Assembly: GCF_900099935.1 (NCBI RefSeq)
Contig: NZ_FNEK01000051.1
Location: 1 to 37,634 of the forward strand
Direction of reading: 5' to 3'
DNA from: Aliiruegeria lutimaris
GTDB taxonomy: Bacteria; Pseudomonadota; Alphaproteobacteria; Rhodobacterales; Rhodobacteraceae
DNA: 37,634 nt
A program made the translations under genes and the position numbers. Below the pieces are notes generated by a model, which was not told the DNA's origin, made no database searches, and worked only from the letters and a program-made list of their open reading frames with translations. The first letter of the stretch is position 1. Every line of letters begins with the position of its first letter. This document shows, piece by piece, positions 1-7,926 of this stretch.

Positions 1-261
1 CGCCAGTTCCGGCATCGTGATGTCCCCGTCCTGCCCGATGATCTCGGCGAAGAAGGCGCGATGCGGATCGAGCTTTCCCTTGCCTTTGGGACGACCTTGG
101 GGAGCGGCACAGGCACGGCCCGTGCGCCGGATCGAGAGCGCCCATCTGGCCCCTGTTGCTGGCGACAGCTTTAACCGCAACGCTGCCGCGCGCCCGCTTA
201 ACCCTACTTCAACCAACTTCTGAAACCGCAGCCGCAGCACGTCCGGCAAAGGTGCTGACAT
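1..261 (-). CDS. IS630-family transposase, N-terminal part (runs off the window edge)
   Basis: The reading frame starts with ATG at 261 and stays open for 87 codons to the edge. The product begins MSAPLPDVLRLRFQKLVEVG and contains a helix-turn-helix-like stretch with the SGRAAALRLKLSPATGARW pattern, then a basic linker rich in Gly, Lys and Pro. This is the DNA-binding N-terminus of IS630/Tc1-mariner-type DDE transposases. The catalytic domain would lie outside the window. A terminal inverted repeat lies just upstream at 320-345. The frame belongs to the same element type as the C-terminal fragment at 37313-37634, but joining the two window ends would leave out the middle of the protein, so they cannot be one continuous gene. 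Whether the full copy is intact cannot be judged. Confidence 0.85.
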   Translation of the reverse strand, partial: MSAPLPDVLRLRFQKLVEVGLSGRAAALRLKLSPATGARWALSIRRTGRACAAPQGRPKGKGKLDPHRAFFAEIIGQDGDITMPELA

Positions 262-319
262 GATCCATCCTCCCAAACAGGATGAATCACAGATCAGGCT
301 TCAACGGAATCCCAACGAT

Positions 320-345
320 TCAGGTTTTTGGCGGTACGCTTTAAC
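320..345. repeat. Terminal inverted repeat of the left IS630-type element
   Basis: Read on the minus strand, this segment is GTTAAAGCGTACCGCCA followed by AAAACCTGA. It matches the end of the right-hand element at 37297-37320 (GTTAAAGCACCCCGCCA then TTAACCTGA) with a few substitutions. A TA dinucleotide at 342-343 could be the duplicated target site that IS630 elements use. The repeat lies about 60 bases upstream of the transposase start at 261. The exact outer boundary is inferred from the two-copy comparison only. Confidence 0.7.
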
Positions 346-396
346 TCACCCGTTCAGATCTCCCGAGCCACCTCTGGTTTCGATGCCGCGTGGCAA

Positions 397-426
397 AGAA
401 AAAACCCGGCGCGCAAGCACCGGGTT
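397..426 (-). terminator. Rho-independent terminator downstream of the Hint-domain gene
   Basis: On the minus strand a 7-bp stem AACCCGG/CCGGGTT (420-426 with 403-409) is followed by a run of T residues. It lies about 30 bases after the stop codon of the gene ending at 457. The DNA from 346 to 396 shows no gene and is the flank of the IS insertion. Confidence 0.75.
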
Positions 427-456
427 GATCGTTCATTCCGAAGGTTGGGTCCCCAT

Positions 457-1143
457 TCAGGAGAGCGGCGCCCCCCTATGAGCGGGATGGGTGGCATGGG
501 TCACCTCGTCAAGAGATGCCATGCCAGCGACCACGAGCTCGGCATCGTCATGCGACAAGACGCGGTAGCGCTGCGCCGTTTCGGGCCAGATCGCCTCCTC
601 GACCGACAACGGCTCCCCCACCCCGGACGCACGGCAATGCGCCAGCGCCTGACCCTCCACAAAGATCATCTGATCCTCGGCAAAGGACAATGTCACCACG
701 ACCACGCGGTCTTCGGGCAGCACCTTGCGCACGCCCTGCAGACCCAGAAGCTCTGAAGACTCCAGCGCCGCGAAGGGATCGCCCAGATAAGCCTCTGCGA
801 AATCGCTCTCGACCATAACAGCCTGACCTTCAGGCAGAAGCATCTGGCGGCGGTTGCCGATCGTCCCGGCGGGAACGGACAGCAACGGGCGCAGCATCGT
901 CATTTCGTTGGCTTTATGGCAAGGCATCGGATGCAACCGGCGGGTGACCCCCGCGACTTCCTGCAACCCGTCATCGAAGGTCATGACCATGGCACCGACA
1001 CCGATCTTTTCAGCCGGCATCCAGCCAGCCTCGGTTGCCACAAGTGTGCCGGCGACGAGGCCGCCCTGCTGATCGGTCGTACGTGGAACATTCCTGTCCT
1101 GCCGCGCTCCCGTCAGCACACCTCTCTTGGTCCAGTCCAGCAT
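457..1143 (-). CDS. Short Hint-domain protein with degenerate active site
   Basis: This 228-residue product resembles the Hint (hedgehog/intein, Hint_2 type) proteins common in Rhodobacteraceae. The recognisable blocks are LVAGTLVATEAGWMPAEKI, then VMTFDDG, then a GNRRQMLLPEGQAVMVE block and a closing VVTLSFAEDQMIFVEG strand region. In active Hint domains a cysteine lies just before the A-G-T of the first block, and a Pro-Gln-His triad lies in the later block. Neither is present here, so autoprocessing is unlikely. I chose the ATG at 1143 because GAAGGA lies 7 bases upstream. An in-frame ATG at 1185 has no clear ribosome binding site but would add 14 residues. No signal peptide is visible. 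The gene is transcribed away from the plus-strand gene at 1425 and ends in its own terminator. The cellular role is unknown. Confidence 0.75.
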   Translation of the reverse strand: MLDWTKRGVLTGARQDRNVPRTTDQQGGLVAGTLVATEAGWMPAEKIGVGAMVMTFDDGLQEVAGVTRRLHPMPCHKANEMTMLRPLLSVPAGTIGNRRQMLLPEGQAVMVESDFAEAYLGDPFAALESSELLGLQGVRKVLPEDRVVVVTLSFAEDQMIFVEGQALAHCRASGVGEPLSVEEAIWPETAQRYRVLSHDDAELVVAGMASLDEVTHATHPAHRGAPLS

Positions 1144-1424
1144 CGCTTCATCCTTCGACCGCGGAAGCAGAATCCGCCTGTTCATAGTTAACAAGGCCTT
1201 ACCGAAGAGACGGCAATTCGCCGGGAAAAAGACAACATTAAGGCATTGTCCGCCTGTGGCCTCCAATATCGCCTATTTGACCATTTCGTCTCCAAAGCGT
1301 GCGCAATTCACTTTAGGCGAGCCGCAGATCGCCGTACTCCGCTTTCAATGGCTTGCCGAAATCGCGACGTTGTCCCAGTTCCACGGCTCGGCTATCCTTT
1401 CGGGCAAAGAGGCGGAGCAGGCCC

Positions 1425-2444
1425 ATGACAGCGCTCAAACAATTCAGCCGGCTGGAATGCCCTGGCATCTGGCGCCCCGAACCAGAGGCGCAGCGTCAGG
1501 ACGTGATCGTGTCCTTCGGCGACGCCTCCCTCGTGATCGCGGATCGCAACAACAGCGCGCTCAGCCATTGGTCGCTTGCGGCCGTCGTGCGAATGAACCG
1601 CGGCGAGGAGCCGGCGCTCTACACCCCCTCGGCCGATGCAACCGAAACGCTCGAAATCGACGACCCGACGATGATCGAGGCCATCGAGACCGTGCGCGGC
1701 GCCATCCTGAAATCGCGCCCGCGGCAGGGACGGCTGCGGCTCGTCCTGCTCACGACGGCTCTGGTGGCACTGCTTGGAACCGCCGCGTTGTGGCTGCCCG
1801 GAGCGCTCCTTCGGCACACGATGAGCGTTGTCCCGGGCCCGACGCGCACCGAGATCGGCACACAGCTCTTCACCGCTATCGGCCGCGTATCGGGCAGCCC
1901 CTGCCGCAGTCCGCGCGGTGACCAGGCGCTGGCCCGGCTGCATGCTAGGCTGCTCCAACCCGGAAAGGGAGCGTTGCTCGTGGTGCCGGAAGGGGTTCCC
2001 AGCACGGTCTCGCTTCCGGGCGGGGTGATGCTGCTGAACCGCTCCCTCGTGGAGGACCACGAAACCCCGGACGTGGTCGCGGGCTTTGTCCTTGCCGAAG
2101 CCGAACGGCAGGCGCAAACCGACCCGCTGCGCGCAGTTCTGGAAACGGCGGGCCTCGTGCCGACCCTGCGGCTTCTGACGACGGGACACATGACCGACGA
2201 TACCCTGCAGGCCTATGCCGAGAGCCTCACCGCCACACAGCCGCCCGTCGTGAACGAAACGCGGCTGCTGGAACGTTTCGCCGCCGCAGCGGTGCCTTCC
2301 ACGCCCTATGCCTACGCGCTGGACGTCACGGGGGAGAGCACGCTGGGTATGATCGAAGCCGACCCGATGCGCGCGGGAGAGAGTCGCAAACCGGTTCTGG
2401 ATGACAGCGACTGGGTGGCACTCCAAGGGATCTGCGGCAATTGA
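1425..2444 (+). CDS. Membrane-anchored protein with an M48-peptidase-like domain lacking HExxH
   Basis: The product has 339 residues: a cytosolic-looking N-terminus (1-100), a basic stretch and one hydrophobic segment at about 104-130, then a C-terminal domain. The domain carries a VSLPGGVMLLNRSLVE stretch (about 195-210) that resembles the LPGG...V.RGL strand-helix preceding the zinc motif in M48 (HtpX/BepA-like) metalloproteases. Where HExxH is expected the sequence reads A-E-A-E-R (about 224-228), so zinc binding and peptidase activity should be absent. The end of the protein (VPSTPYAYALDVTGEST) resembles the SxHP.T..R region of M48 proteins, also altered. Start: ATG at 1425 with GGAG upstream; earlier in-frame codons give low-complexity Arg/Ser sequence. 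Assignment to M48 is by motif resemblance only. Confidence 0.65.
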   Translation: MTALKQFSRLECPGIWRPEPEAQRQDVIVSFGDASLVIADRNNSALSHWSLAAVVRMNRGEEPALYTPSADATETLEIDDPTMIEAIETVRGAILKSRPRQGRLRLVLLTTALVALLGTAALWLPGALLRHTMSVVPGPTRTEIGTQLFTAIGRVSGSPCRSPRGDQALARLHARLLQPGKGALLVVPEGVPSTVSLPGGVMLLNRSLVEDHETPDVVAGFVLAEAERQAQTDPLRAVLETAGLVPTLRLLTTGHMTDDTLQAYAESLTATQPPVVNETRLLERFAAAAVPSTPYAYALDVTGESTLGMIEADPMRAGESRKPVLDDSDWVALQGICGN

Positions 2445-2459
2445 CCCCCCTGAACGGCG

Positions 2460-2489
2460 GCGCCCCGCCCGTCTAAACGGGCGGGGCGC
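2460..2489. terminator. Strong hairpin between two convergent genes
   Basis: A perfect 13-bp stem (2460-2472 with 2477-2489) encloses a CTAA loop. It lies 15 bases after the stop of the plus-strand gene and 54 bases after the stop of the minus-strand gene. Neither strand shows a good T-run after it, so it may block transcription from both sides imperfectly or protect RNA 3' ends. Confidence 0.5.
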
Positions 2490-2543
2490 TAGCCTGGATG
2501 AGACCTGCTTGGACTCTTTCTTCTTGGTTATTATTCTCTTGCT

Positions 2544-3590
2544 TCAGCGTCGGATAAAGGCATCCGAGTACCCGATGCTGCGTGTCTTGTTCAGTGCCGC
2601 CTGCGTGCGCGCCTGGCTTTCGAACGGCCCTGCGATCACGACATACAGCTTCTTTCCGCCGTTCCGGCCCACGGTGATCCGCACTGGCAACCCCCGCGCT
2701 TGCAGCCGACCGGCAGTTGCCGAGGCATTGGCGGCCTCGCGAAAGCTGGCCACCTGCACATTACGCTGGCTCGGCGCGACCTGTGCCTTGCTCGAAGCGC
2801 GATAGGTCGTCTTGCCGGTCTGCGTCGAGCGGTAGCCCTGGATTTCGAGCCCGATTTGCCCAGCTTCGGGACTCACCAGCTTGCGCGGCACATCCTGCGT
2901 CCAGACGCGGTTCATCTCGGCGGTTCCGGCGAGCGTCCGTTCGCCCCGGTTCGGATTGTGCCGCCCCTCGCCGAACGCGTAGCGGTAACCGCTCGGCGGC
3001 TTGGGCAGCTTGTAGATTGGCTTGGCAACCTCGTTGGCGGCGTCTCCAGATGCCAGAACCAGCGCTGCCTCTGCGGGCGCTCCTGTCCGGTCACAGCGAA
3101 TGAGGTCGCCCGGTTGGGCAATATAGCTGTAGCTGGTGCCGCTGCGCGACGGACAGGTCACACGCACCGTCTGGCTGGCCCGCTGAACAGGCGCACGGGT
3201 CGAGGCCGTGGCATGCGTGCTTGCCGGGCGCGGACGCATCGGGCTGGCTTTCGATGCAGTGACCGGGCTCACCGCCGGGGCTGCAACCTGCTGTTCAGGT
3301 GCGCTTGCTGCGGGTGTTTCCACGATAGCCTTGGCGGTTTTCGCTTCGAGGCTCGGTTCAAGGCCGCAGATATGGGTCCGGTCCGGGTTCAAGCGCGGCA
3401 ACCAGCGGGTTTCGCCGCCGAACTCCGCACGGATGAAGGCACAGCCAGCCGCGTCCACGAATTGCGTTCCGGAAAAGCTGGCCGGCGGGGTTTCCGCCGG
3501 TGCCTGCATCGCCTTGCCTGTATTTGCGAGTCCCGCGCCGGTCAGAGTCGCGACCGACAGCAGGGACAGAAACGTCCCCCGCAAGATCAT
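2544..3590 (-). CDS. Secreted or periplasmic SPOR-domain protein
   Basis: This 348-residue protein starts with a signal-peptide-like segment (MILRGTFLSLLSVATLTGAG, cleavage after Ala near residue 22). A Pro/Ala/Ser/Thr-rich linker at about 80-145 is followed by a central region with several cysteines. A C-terminal SPOR domain spans about the last 75 residues (NVQVASFREAANASATAGRL ... KLYVVIAGPF ... SIGYSDAFIRR). SPOR domains bind peptidoglycan with denuded glycans at division sites, so a cell-envelope location is likely; no catalytic domain is recognisable. The ATG at 3590 has GGGAG 6 bases upstream and gives the clean signal sequence; an upstream in-frame start adds only four residues. It lies 80 bases after upp on the same strand. 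Confidence 0.8.
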   Translation of the reverse strand: MILRGTFLSLLSVATLTGAGLANTGKAMQAPAETPPASFSGTQFVDAAGCAFIRAEFGGETRWLPRLNPDRTHICGLEPSLEAKTAKAIVETPAASAPEQQVAAPAVSPVTASKASPMRPRPASTHATASTRAPVQRASQTVRVTCPSRSGTSYSYIAQPGDLIRCDRTGAPAEAALVLASGDAANEVAKPIYKLPKPPSGYRYAFGEGRHNPNRGERTLAGTAEMNRVWTQDVPRKLVSPEAGQIGLEIQGYRSTQTGKTTYRASSKAQVAPSQRNVQVASFREAANASATAGRLQARGLPVRITVGRNGGKKLYVVIAGPFESQARTQAALNKTRSIGYSDAFIRR

Positions 3591-3670
3591 GGTTGCTCCC
3601 ACAATATGTTGCGGGGGAGGATGCCGGATCGTCCGAATCCTGTAAAGGGAATTCTTGCCGATGGCCTTGT

Positions 3671-4303
3671 CTACTTGGTGCCGAACATCCGGTCGCCCGC
3701 ATCGCCCAGCCCCGGAACGATATAGCCATGCTCGTTGAGGTGGCTGTCCAGCGCCGCGGTGACGATCGGAACATCGGGGTGGGCTTCCTTCATCCGGGCC
3801 ACACCTTCAGGAGCCGCAAGCAGGCACAGGAAGCGGATATTCGTGGCACCGGCCTCCTTCAGCAGGTCGATCGCGGCGGCCGAGGAATTTCCGGTGGCCA
3901 GCATCGGGTCGACGACGATGACGAGGCGGTCCGCCATCTCCGGCGGAACCTTGAAGTAGTATTGCACCGGCTCCAGCGTTTCAGGGTCGCGGTAGAGGCC
4001 GACAAAGCCCACCCGTGCCGCGGGGATCAACTCCAGGATTCCGTCAAGCAGCCCGTTGCCGGCGCGCAGGATCGAAATCAGAGCCATCTTCTTGCCGGAG
4101 AGCTTCGGCGCCTGCATCTCGGTGATCGGCGTCTCGATGGTGACCTGCTCGGTGTCGAGTTCGCGGGTTACCTCGTAGGCGATCAGCTGGGAGATCTCGC
4201 GCAGGAGCTGCCGGAACTTGTGCGTGGACGTGTTCTTGTCGCGCATGATCGTGAGCTTGTGCTGCACCAGCGGGTGTTCGACGACGGTCAGATGGTCATA
4301 CAT
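3671..4303 (-). CDS. upp: Uracil phosphoribosyltransferase
   Basis: The enzyme converts uracil and PRPP to UMP and diphosphate in pyrimidine salvage. The 210-residue length is typical. The PRPP-binding loop is at about 128-141 ([14 protein letters not shown]), the flexible-loop region ([20 protein letters not shown]) at about 74-93, and the uracil-binding C-terminus reads [18 protein letters not shown]. The start codon lies inside the end of add with an 8-base overlap, so the two genes are translationally coupled. Together with cdd, deoA and deoB at 27.8-30.7 kb it forms a nucleoside-salvage set. Confidence 0.97.
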   Translation of the reverse strand: MYDHLTVVEHPLVQHKLTIMRDKNTSTHKFRQLLREISQLIAYEVTRELDTEQVTIETPITEMQAPKLSGKKMALISILRAGNGLLDGILELIPAARVGFVGLYRDPETLEPVQYYFKVPPEMADRLVIVVDPMLATGNSSAAAIDLLKEAGATNIRFLCLLAAPEGVARMKEAHPDVPIVTAALDSHLNEHGYIVPGLGDAGDRMFGTK

Positions 4304-5282
4304 CGGCTTCTTCCAGTTTCTTCAGAATGGCGGATCGGGTAGTTTCATCACAGAACGCGGCCTCGGCGGCAACCCGGTTGAGCGCGGCAAAATCTTCCTC
4401 TGTCCAACCGAAGGCGTCCGCGAGCCGCGCGTATTCGTGGCTCATGGTGGTGTGGAAGAAGGGCGGATCGTCGGTCGAGACCGTCACCTTGACGCCCGCA
4501 TCGCGCAGCTTCGCGATCGGGTGGGCGTTCCAGTCGGGATAGACCCCGAGCGCCACGTTCGAGCCGGGGCAGACCTCCAGCACGATACCGGCCGCCGCGA
4601 GATAGTCGACCAGGGCCGGATCCTCGATCGCGCGCACCCCGTGGCCGATCCGTTCCACGCCGAGATCCTCGATACTCTCGCGGATGCTGCTCGGCCCCCG
4701 CCATTCCCCGGCATGGTTCGTCAGCCGCAGACCGGCCTCGCGGGCGCAGTCGAAAGCCCAGGTAAAATCCCGCGGATGGCCGCGATTCTCATCACCCCCC
4801 ATTCCGAAACCGACGATCCAGTCCCCTGCCGTCTCCGCTGCGCACATGGCGGGCGCCTTGGCCCTTTCCGGGCCGAAATGGCGGATCGGGGTGACGATGC
4901 CCTTCAGGATCGGCCCACCCTGCGCCTCGATGGCCGCACTCGCTTCCTGCATGGCGGCGAGGTAGTCGCGCCAAGCCGCAAGATCGCCACCACCGCAGAA
5001 ATCGGGCGAGACGAAGGTTTCGGCATAGATCACGCCATGTTCGGCAAGGCCCTCCAAAACAGAAGTGGTCAAGCGCGCGTAGTCTTCCGGGCTTTCCAGC
5101 ACAGAGGTTGCCGCCTCGTAGACACGCAGGAAATCGACGAAACCGTCATAGGCGTAGGCGCCCCGCTCATCGAATATGCCGGAAAGATCGACATGTTTGT
5201 CTGCTGCCAGCGCCCGGACAAAACCGGGCTGTGCCGCCCCCTCGAGATGGAGATGCAATTCGATCTTGGGAAGTGATTTCAT
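4296..5282 (-). CDS. add: Adenosine deaminase
   Basis: The 328-residue product deaminates adenosine (and deoxyadenosine) to inosine. Family motifs are in order: the zinc-binding ELHLHLEG with H10 and H12, a [10 protein letters not shown]-like strand, NHAGEW, the GHGVRA motif, and STDDPPFF containing the catalytic and zinc Asp residues. I chose the ATG at 5282, which places the HLH motif ten residues from the start as in the family; AGGAA lies upstream. A further 14 upstream residues in frame are not needed. It overlaps upp, downstream on the same strand. Its upstream flank carries a copy of the dispersed G6/C6 repeat. Confidence 0.96.
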   Translation of the reverse strand: MKSLPKIELHLHLEGAAQPGFVRALAADKHVDLSGIFDERGAYAYDGFVDFLRVYEAATSVLESPEDYARLTTSVLEGLAEHGVIYAETFVSPDFCGGGDLAAWRDYLAAMQEASAAIEAQGGPILKGIVTPIRHFGPERAKAPAMCAAETAGDWIVGFGMGGDENRGHPRDFTWAFDCAREAGLRLTNHAGEWRGPSSIRESIEDLGVERIGHGVRAIEDPALVDYLAAAGIVLEVCPGSNVALGVYPDWNAHPIAKLRDAGVKVTVSTDDPPFFHTTMSHEYARLADAFGWTEEDFAALNRVAAEAAFCDETTRSAILKKLEEADV

Positions 5283-5420
5283 TCCGGCGTTTCCTGTTCC
5301 TTGTAACAGAGCTTTTACCGGCAAATGCCGCCAAGCAGAAAGCGGGAATGCACGGCCGTTTCAATCGAACATCCTGGCAAGCCGATTCTCACAGTTCGGC
5401 GCCCTTGTCAGAATTCGAAA

Positions 5421-5488
5421 ATGGGGGGCTTTGCCCCCCGCGCTCATTCGAGCGCTCCCCCCAAGGATATTTGGGGAAAGATGAAGTA
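5421..5488 (+). repeat. Dispersed G6/C6 hairpin repeat, copy 1
   Basis: The segment starts with a GGGGGG-CTTTG-CCCCCC hairpin (5423-5439). A second small hairpin GCGCTCATTCGAGCGC follows, then a core reading CCCCCCAAGGATATTTGGGG and AAAGATGAAG. Copies 2 and 3 (27706, 30846) have the same order and orientation; copy 4 (18661) is inverted. On the minus strand the first hairpin is followed by ATTTTCG, so it may back up termination of the fad operon before add. The rest of the 5283-5678 gap holds a weaker inverted relative of the core (about 5500-5540, TTTCGTCAAATATCTCCGCC) and a small GATCCGAAGGATC hairpin, but no gene. Confidence 0.8.
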
Positions 5489-5618
5489 CCGGAACGCGAT
5501 TTCCTCTTTCGTCAAATATCTCCGCCGGAGGCACGATCCGAAGGATCGTTCAACCGTGCGATGCGACCTTTCCGAAAGGTCATGGATTTGGCAAGCCGTG
5601 CCTCAAGGACGCACCGAG

Positions 5619-5647
5619 GAAAAAAGGCGTGCCAATTGGCACGCCTT
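5619..5647 (-). terminator. Rho-independent terminator of the fadJ operon
   Basis: A perfect palindrome AAGGCGTGCCAATTGGCACGCCTT (given here in two halves: AAGGCGTGCCAA at 5624-5635 and TTGGCACGCCTT) is followed on the minus strand by a T-run (the A-run at 5619-5625). It lies about 30 bases after the fadJ stop codon. On the plus strand it is followed by a C/T-rich tract and could also act in that direction. Confidence 0.88.
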
Positions 5648-5678
5648 CTTCTTCTTCCGTATGGTCACTGCTTGTGGA

Positions 5679-7874
5679 TCAGGCGGCGGCGACTTGCTTC
5701 GCGAAGCGAGCATAAAAACTCTGCCCCTTCGCCCCCATTTCCTTAAGCAATTCCGGCGTATCGAAGCGGGCGCCGTATATTTCTGCCAGCGCGGCGGTCC
5801 GTTCGGCGGCATAAGGCGTGCCAAGCATGTCCAACCAGGAGAAAGGACCGCCGGACCAGGGCGCGAAACCCCATCCGAGGATCGCACCGACATCGCCCTC
5901 GCGGATGTCTTCCAGTACGCCTTCTTCCAGTGCGCGGACAGCCTCCAGAACCTGCACGAAGAGCAGGCGGTGCTGGACCTCGGCCACGCTCGGTTGTTCA
6001 TCGGCCAGCGGGTATTTCTCGGCCAGCACCTTCCAAAGCCCGGTGCGCTTGCCCTTCTCGTCGTAGTCGTAGAAGCCGGCACCGGCCTTGCGACCGAGGC
6101 GCCCGGCCTCAAACATCGAGAACAGGATCTCGTCGCAGCTATCGTCATAGGCATCGCCCATCGCGGCCTTGGTCGCCTTGGCGATCTTCACCCCGAGATC
6201 GATGGAGGTCTCGTCGGTCAGTTGGAGCGGTCCCAGCGGCATACCGACGAGCTTGGCCGCGTGTTCGATCAGCGCGGGCGAGATGCCCTCGGTGACCATG
6301 CGGATGCCCTCGTTGATATAGGGAATGATGCAGCGATTGGCGTAGAAGAAGCGCGCATCGTTGACCACGATCGGCGTCTTGCGGATCTGGCGCACATAAT
6401 CGAGCGACTTGGCGACGGCCCGGTCACCGCTTTCGGCACCCTTGATGATCTCCACCAGCAACATCTTCTCGACTGGCGAGAAGAAATGGATGCCGATGAA
6501 CTGCTCCGGCCGCTTGGAGGCCTTGGCCAGTTCGGTGATCGGCAGGGTCGAGGTATTGGTGGCAAAGATGCAGTCCTCGCCCACGACTTCCTCGACCTTC
6601 TTCGTCACCTCGGCTTTTACGCCGACATCCTCGAAGACGGCCTCGATGATCAGGTCGCACCCCGCGAGCGCGTTGTAGTCATTCGTTGCGGTGATCCGGT
6701 CGAGTAGGGCCTGCTTCTTCTCCGGCGTGGTCTTGCCGCGCTTGATGCCCTTGTCGGCGAAGCTCTCGGTATAGGCCTTGCCCTTGTCTGCGGCCTCCTG
6801 GTTCTGGTCGAGCAGCACTACCTCGATACCGGCCTGGGCCGAGACCAACGCAATGCCCGCGCCCATCATGCCCGCGCCAAGAACGCCGACCTTTTTCACC
6901 TTTTCGTCGGCCACGTCGGGGCGGTTGGCGCCTTTCTCCAGCGCTTCCTTGTTGATGAAGAGCGAGCGGATCATGGCAGAGGAGGACGGGTTCATCAGCA
7001 CATTGACGAACCAGCGGCACTCGATGCGGATGGCGGTGTCGAAATCGACCTGCGCGCCCTCATAGACCGCCGAGAGCAGCGCCTTCGCGGCCGGGTAGAC
7101 GCCTTGCGTCTTGCCATTCACCATCGCGGAGGCGCCAACATAGGTCATGAAACCAGCCGGGTTGTAGGGCGCGCCTCCGGGGATCTTTTCCTTCTTTTCG
7201 TCCCAAGGCTTCACGATGTTCGGGTCGGACAAGACCCATTCACGGGCCTTGTCGAGCAGTTCCTCGGGGGCCACGACCTCGTCCACCACCCCGGCCACCT
7301 TGGCCTTTTTCGGGTCGTTCAACCTGCCTTCGAGCAGCAGCGGCGAGGCGCCCATCGCGCCCAGCTTGCGCGAAAGCCGCGTGGTGCCACCCGCACCGGG
7401 GAAGATGCCGACCATGATCTCCGGCAGGCCGATCTTGGCCTTCGGATTGTCGGCGGCAAAGATGCGGTGGCAAGCGAGCGGAATTTCCAGCCCGATGCCG
7501 AGCGCGGTACCCGGAAGCGCCGCCGCAATCGGCTTGCCGCCCTTGTTGGTCTTGGGATCCATCCCAGCGCGCTCGATCTTGCGCAGGATGGCATGCATGC
7601 CCATGATCCCGTCGAACAGCCCCTTGGCGGGGTTGTCGCCGGCCATTTCCTTCATCTTGGCGATGATGTTGAGATCCATCCCCCCGGCGAAGGAGCCTGC
7701 CTTGCCGCTGGTCAGAACCGCGCCCTTGATCTCGTCATTGGCGAGCACCTCGTCGATGAGTTTGTCGAGGTCCTGGAACCCCTGCATGTTCATGACATTC
7801 ATCGACTTGCCCTGGGTGTCCCAGGTGATGATAGCGACGCCGTCGTCGCCTACTTTCATGCTGAAATCGCTCAT
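5679..7874 (-). CDS. fadJ: Multifunctional enoyl-CoA hydratase / 3-hydroxyacyl-CoA dehydrogenase
   Basis: This 731-residue enzyme carries out two steps of fatty-acid beta-oxidation: hydration of 2-enoyl-CoA and NAD-dependent oxidation of the 3-hydroxyacyl-CoA. The crotonase domain (about 5-200) has the oxyanion-hole segment SFAGGMDL and the catalytic Glu pair at E130 and E152 (GIGLE; IGLPEIMVGIFPGAGG). The NAD-binding Rossmann motif is VGVLGAGMMGAG (about 329-340), the dehydrogenase His lies in IHFFSPVEKM, and the C-terminal helical domain contains GRLGRKAGAGFYDYDEKG. The start at 7874 follows AAGGA at 9-base spacing; the frame stays open further upstream but yields Ser/Arg-rich sequence. It lies 52 bases downstream of the thiolase gene. 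Either fadJ or fadB would be a fair name. Confidence 0.95.
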   Translation of the reverse strand: MSDFSMKVGDDGVAIITWDTQGKSMNVMNMQGFQDLDKLIDEVLANDEIKGAVLTSGKAGSFAGGMDLNIIAKMKEMAGDNPAKGLFDGIMGMHAILRKIERAGMDPKTNKGGKPIAAALPGTALGIGLEIPLACHRIFAADNPKAKIGLPEIMVGIFPGAGGTTRLSRKLGAMGASPLLLEGRLNDPKKAKVAGVVDEVVAPEELLDKAREWVLSDPNIVKPWDEKKEKIPGGAPYNPAGFMTYVGASAMVNGKTQGVYPAAKALLSAVYEGAQVDFDTAIRIECRWFVNVLMNPSSSAMIRSLFINKEALEKGANRPDVADEKVKKVGVLGAGMMGAGIALVSAQAGIEVVLLDQNQEAADKGKAYTESFADKGIKRGKTTPEKKQALLDRITATNDYNALAGCDLIIEAVFEDVGVKAEVTKKVEEVVGEDCIFATNTSTLPITELAKASKRPEQFIGIHFFSPVEKMLLVEIIKGAESGDRAVAKSLDYVRQIRKTPIVVNDARFFYANRCIIPYINEGIRMVTEGISPALIEHAAKLVGMPLGPLQLTDETSIDLGVKIAKATKAAMGDAYDDSCDEILFSMFEAGRLGRKAGAGFYDYDEKGKRTGLWKVLAEKYPLADEQPSVAEVQHRLLFVQVLEAVRALEEGVLEDIREGDVGAILGWGFAPWSGGPFSWLDMLGTPYAAERTAALAEIYGARFDTPELLKEMGAKGQSFYARFAKQVAAA

Positions 7875-7926
7875 TTCGCGTAGTCCTTGAAATCTTTGCC
7901 CCGCAGGGCTGTCCCTGTTGGCGGCG

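Noticed and set aside
5325-6707. Long plus-strand open frame opposite fadJ
   Set aside because: Shadow of fadJ; it runs through the repeat, the fadJ terminator and the 3' part of fadJ without recognisable protein motifs.
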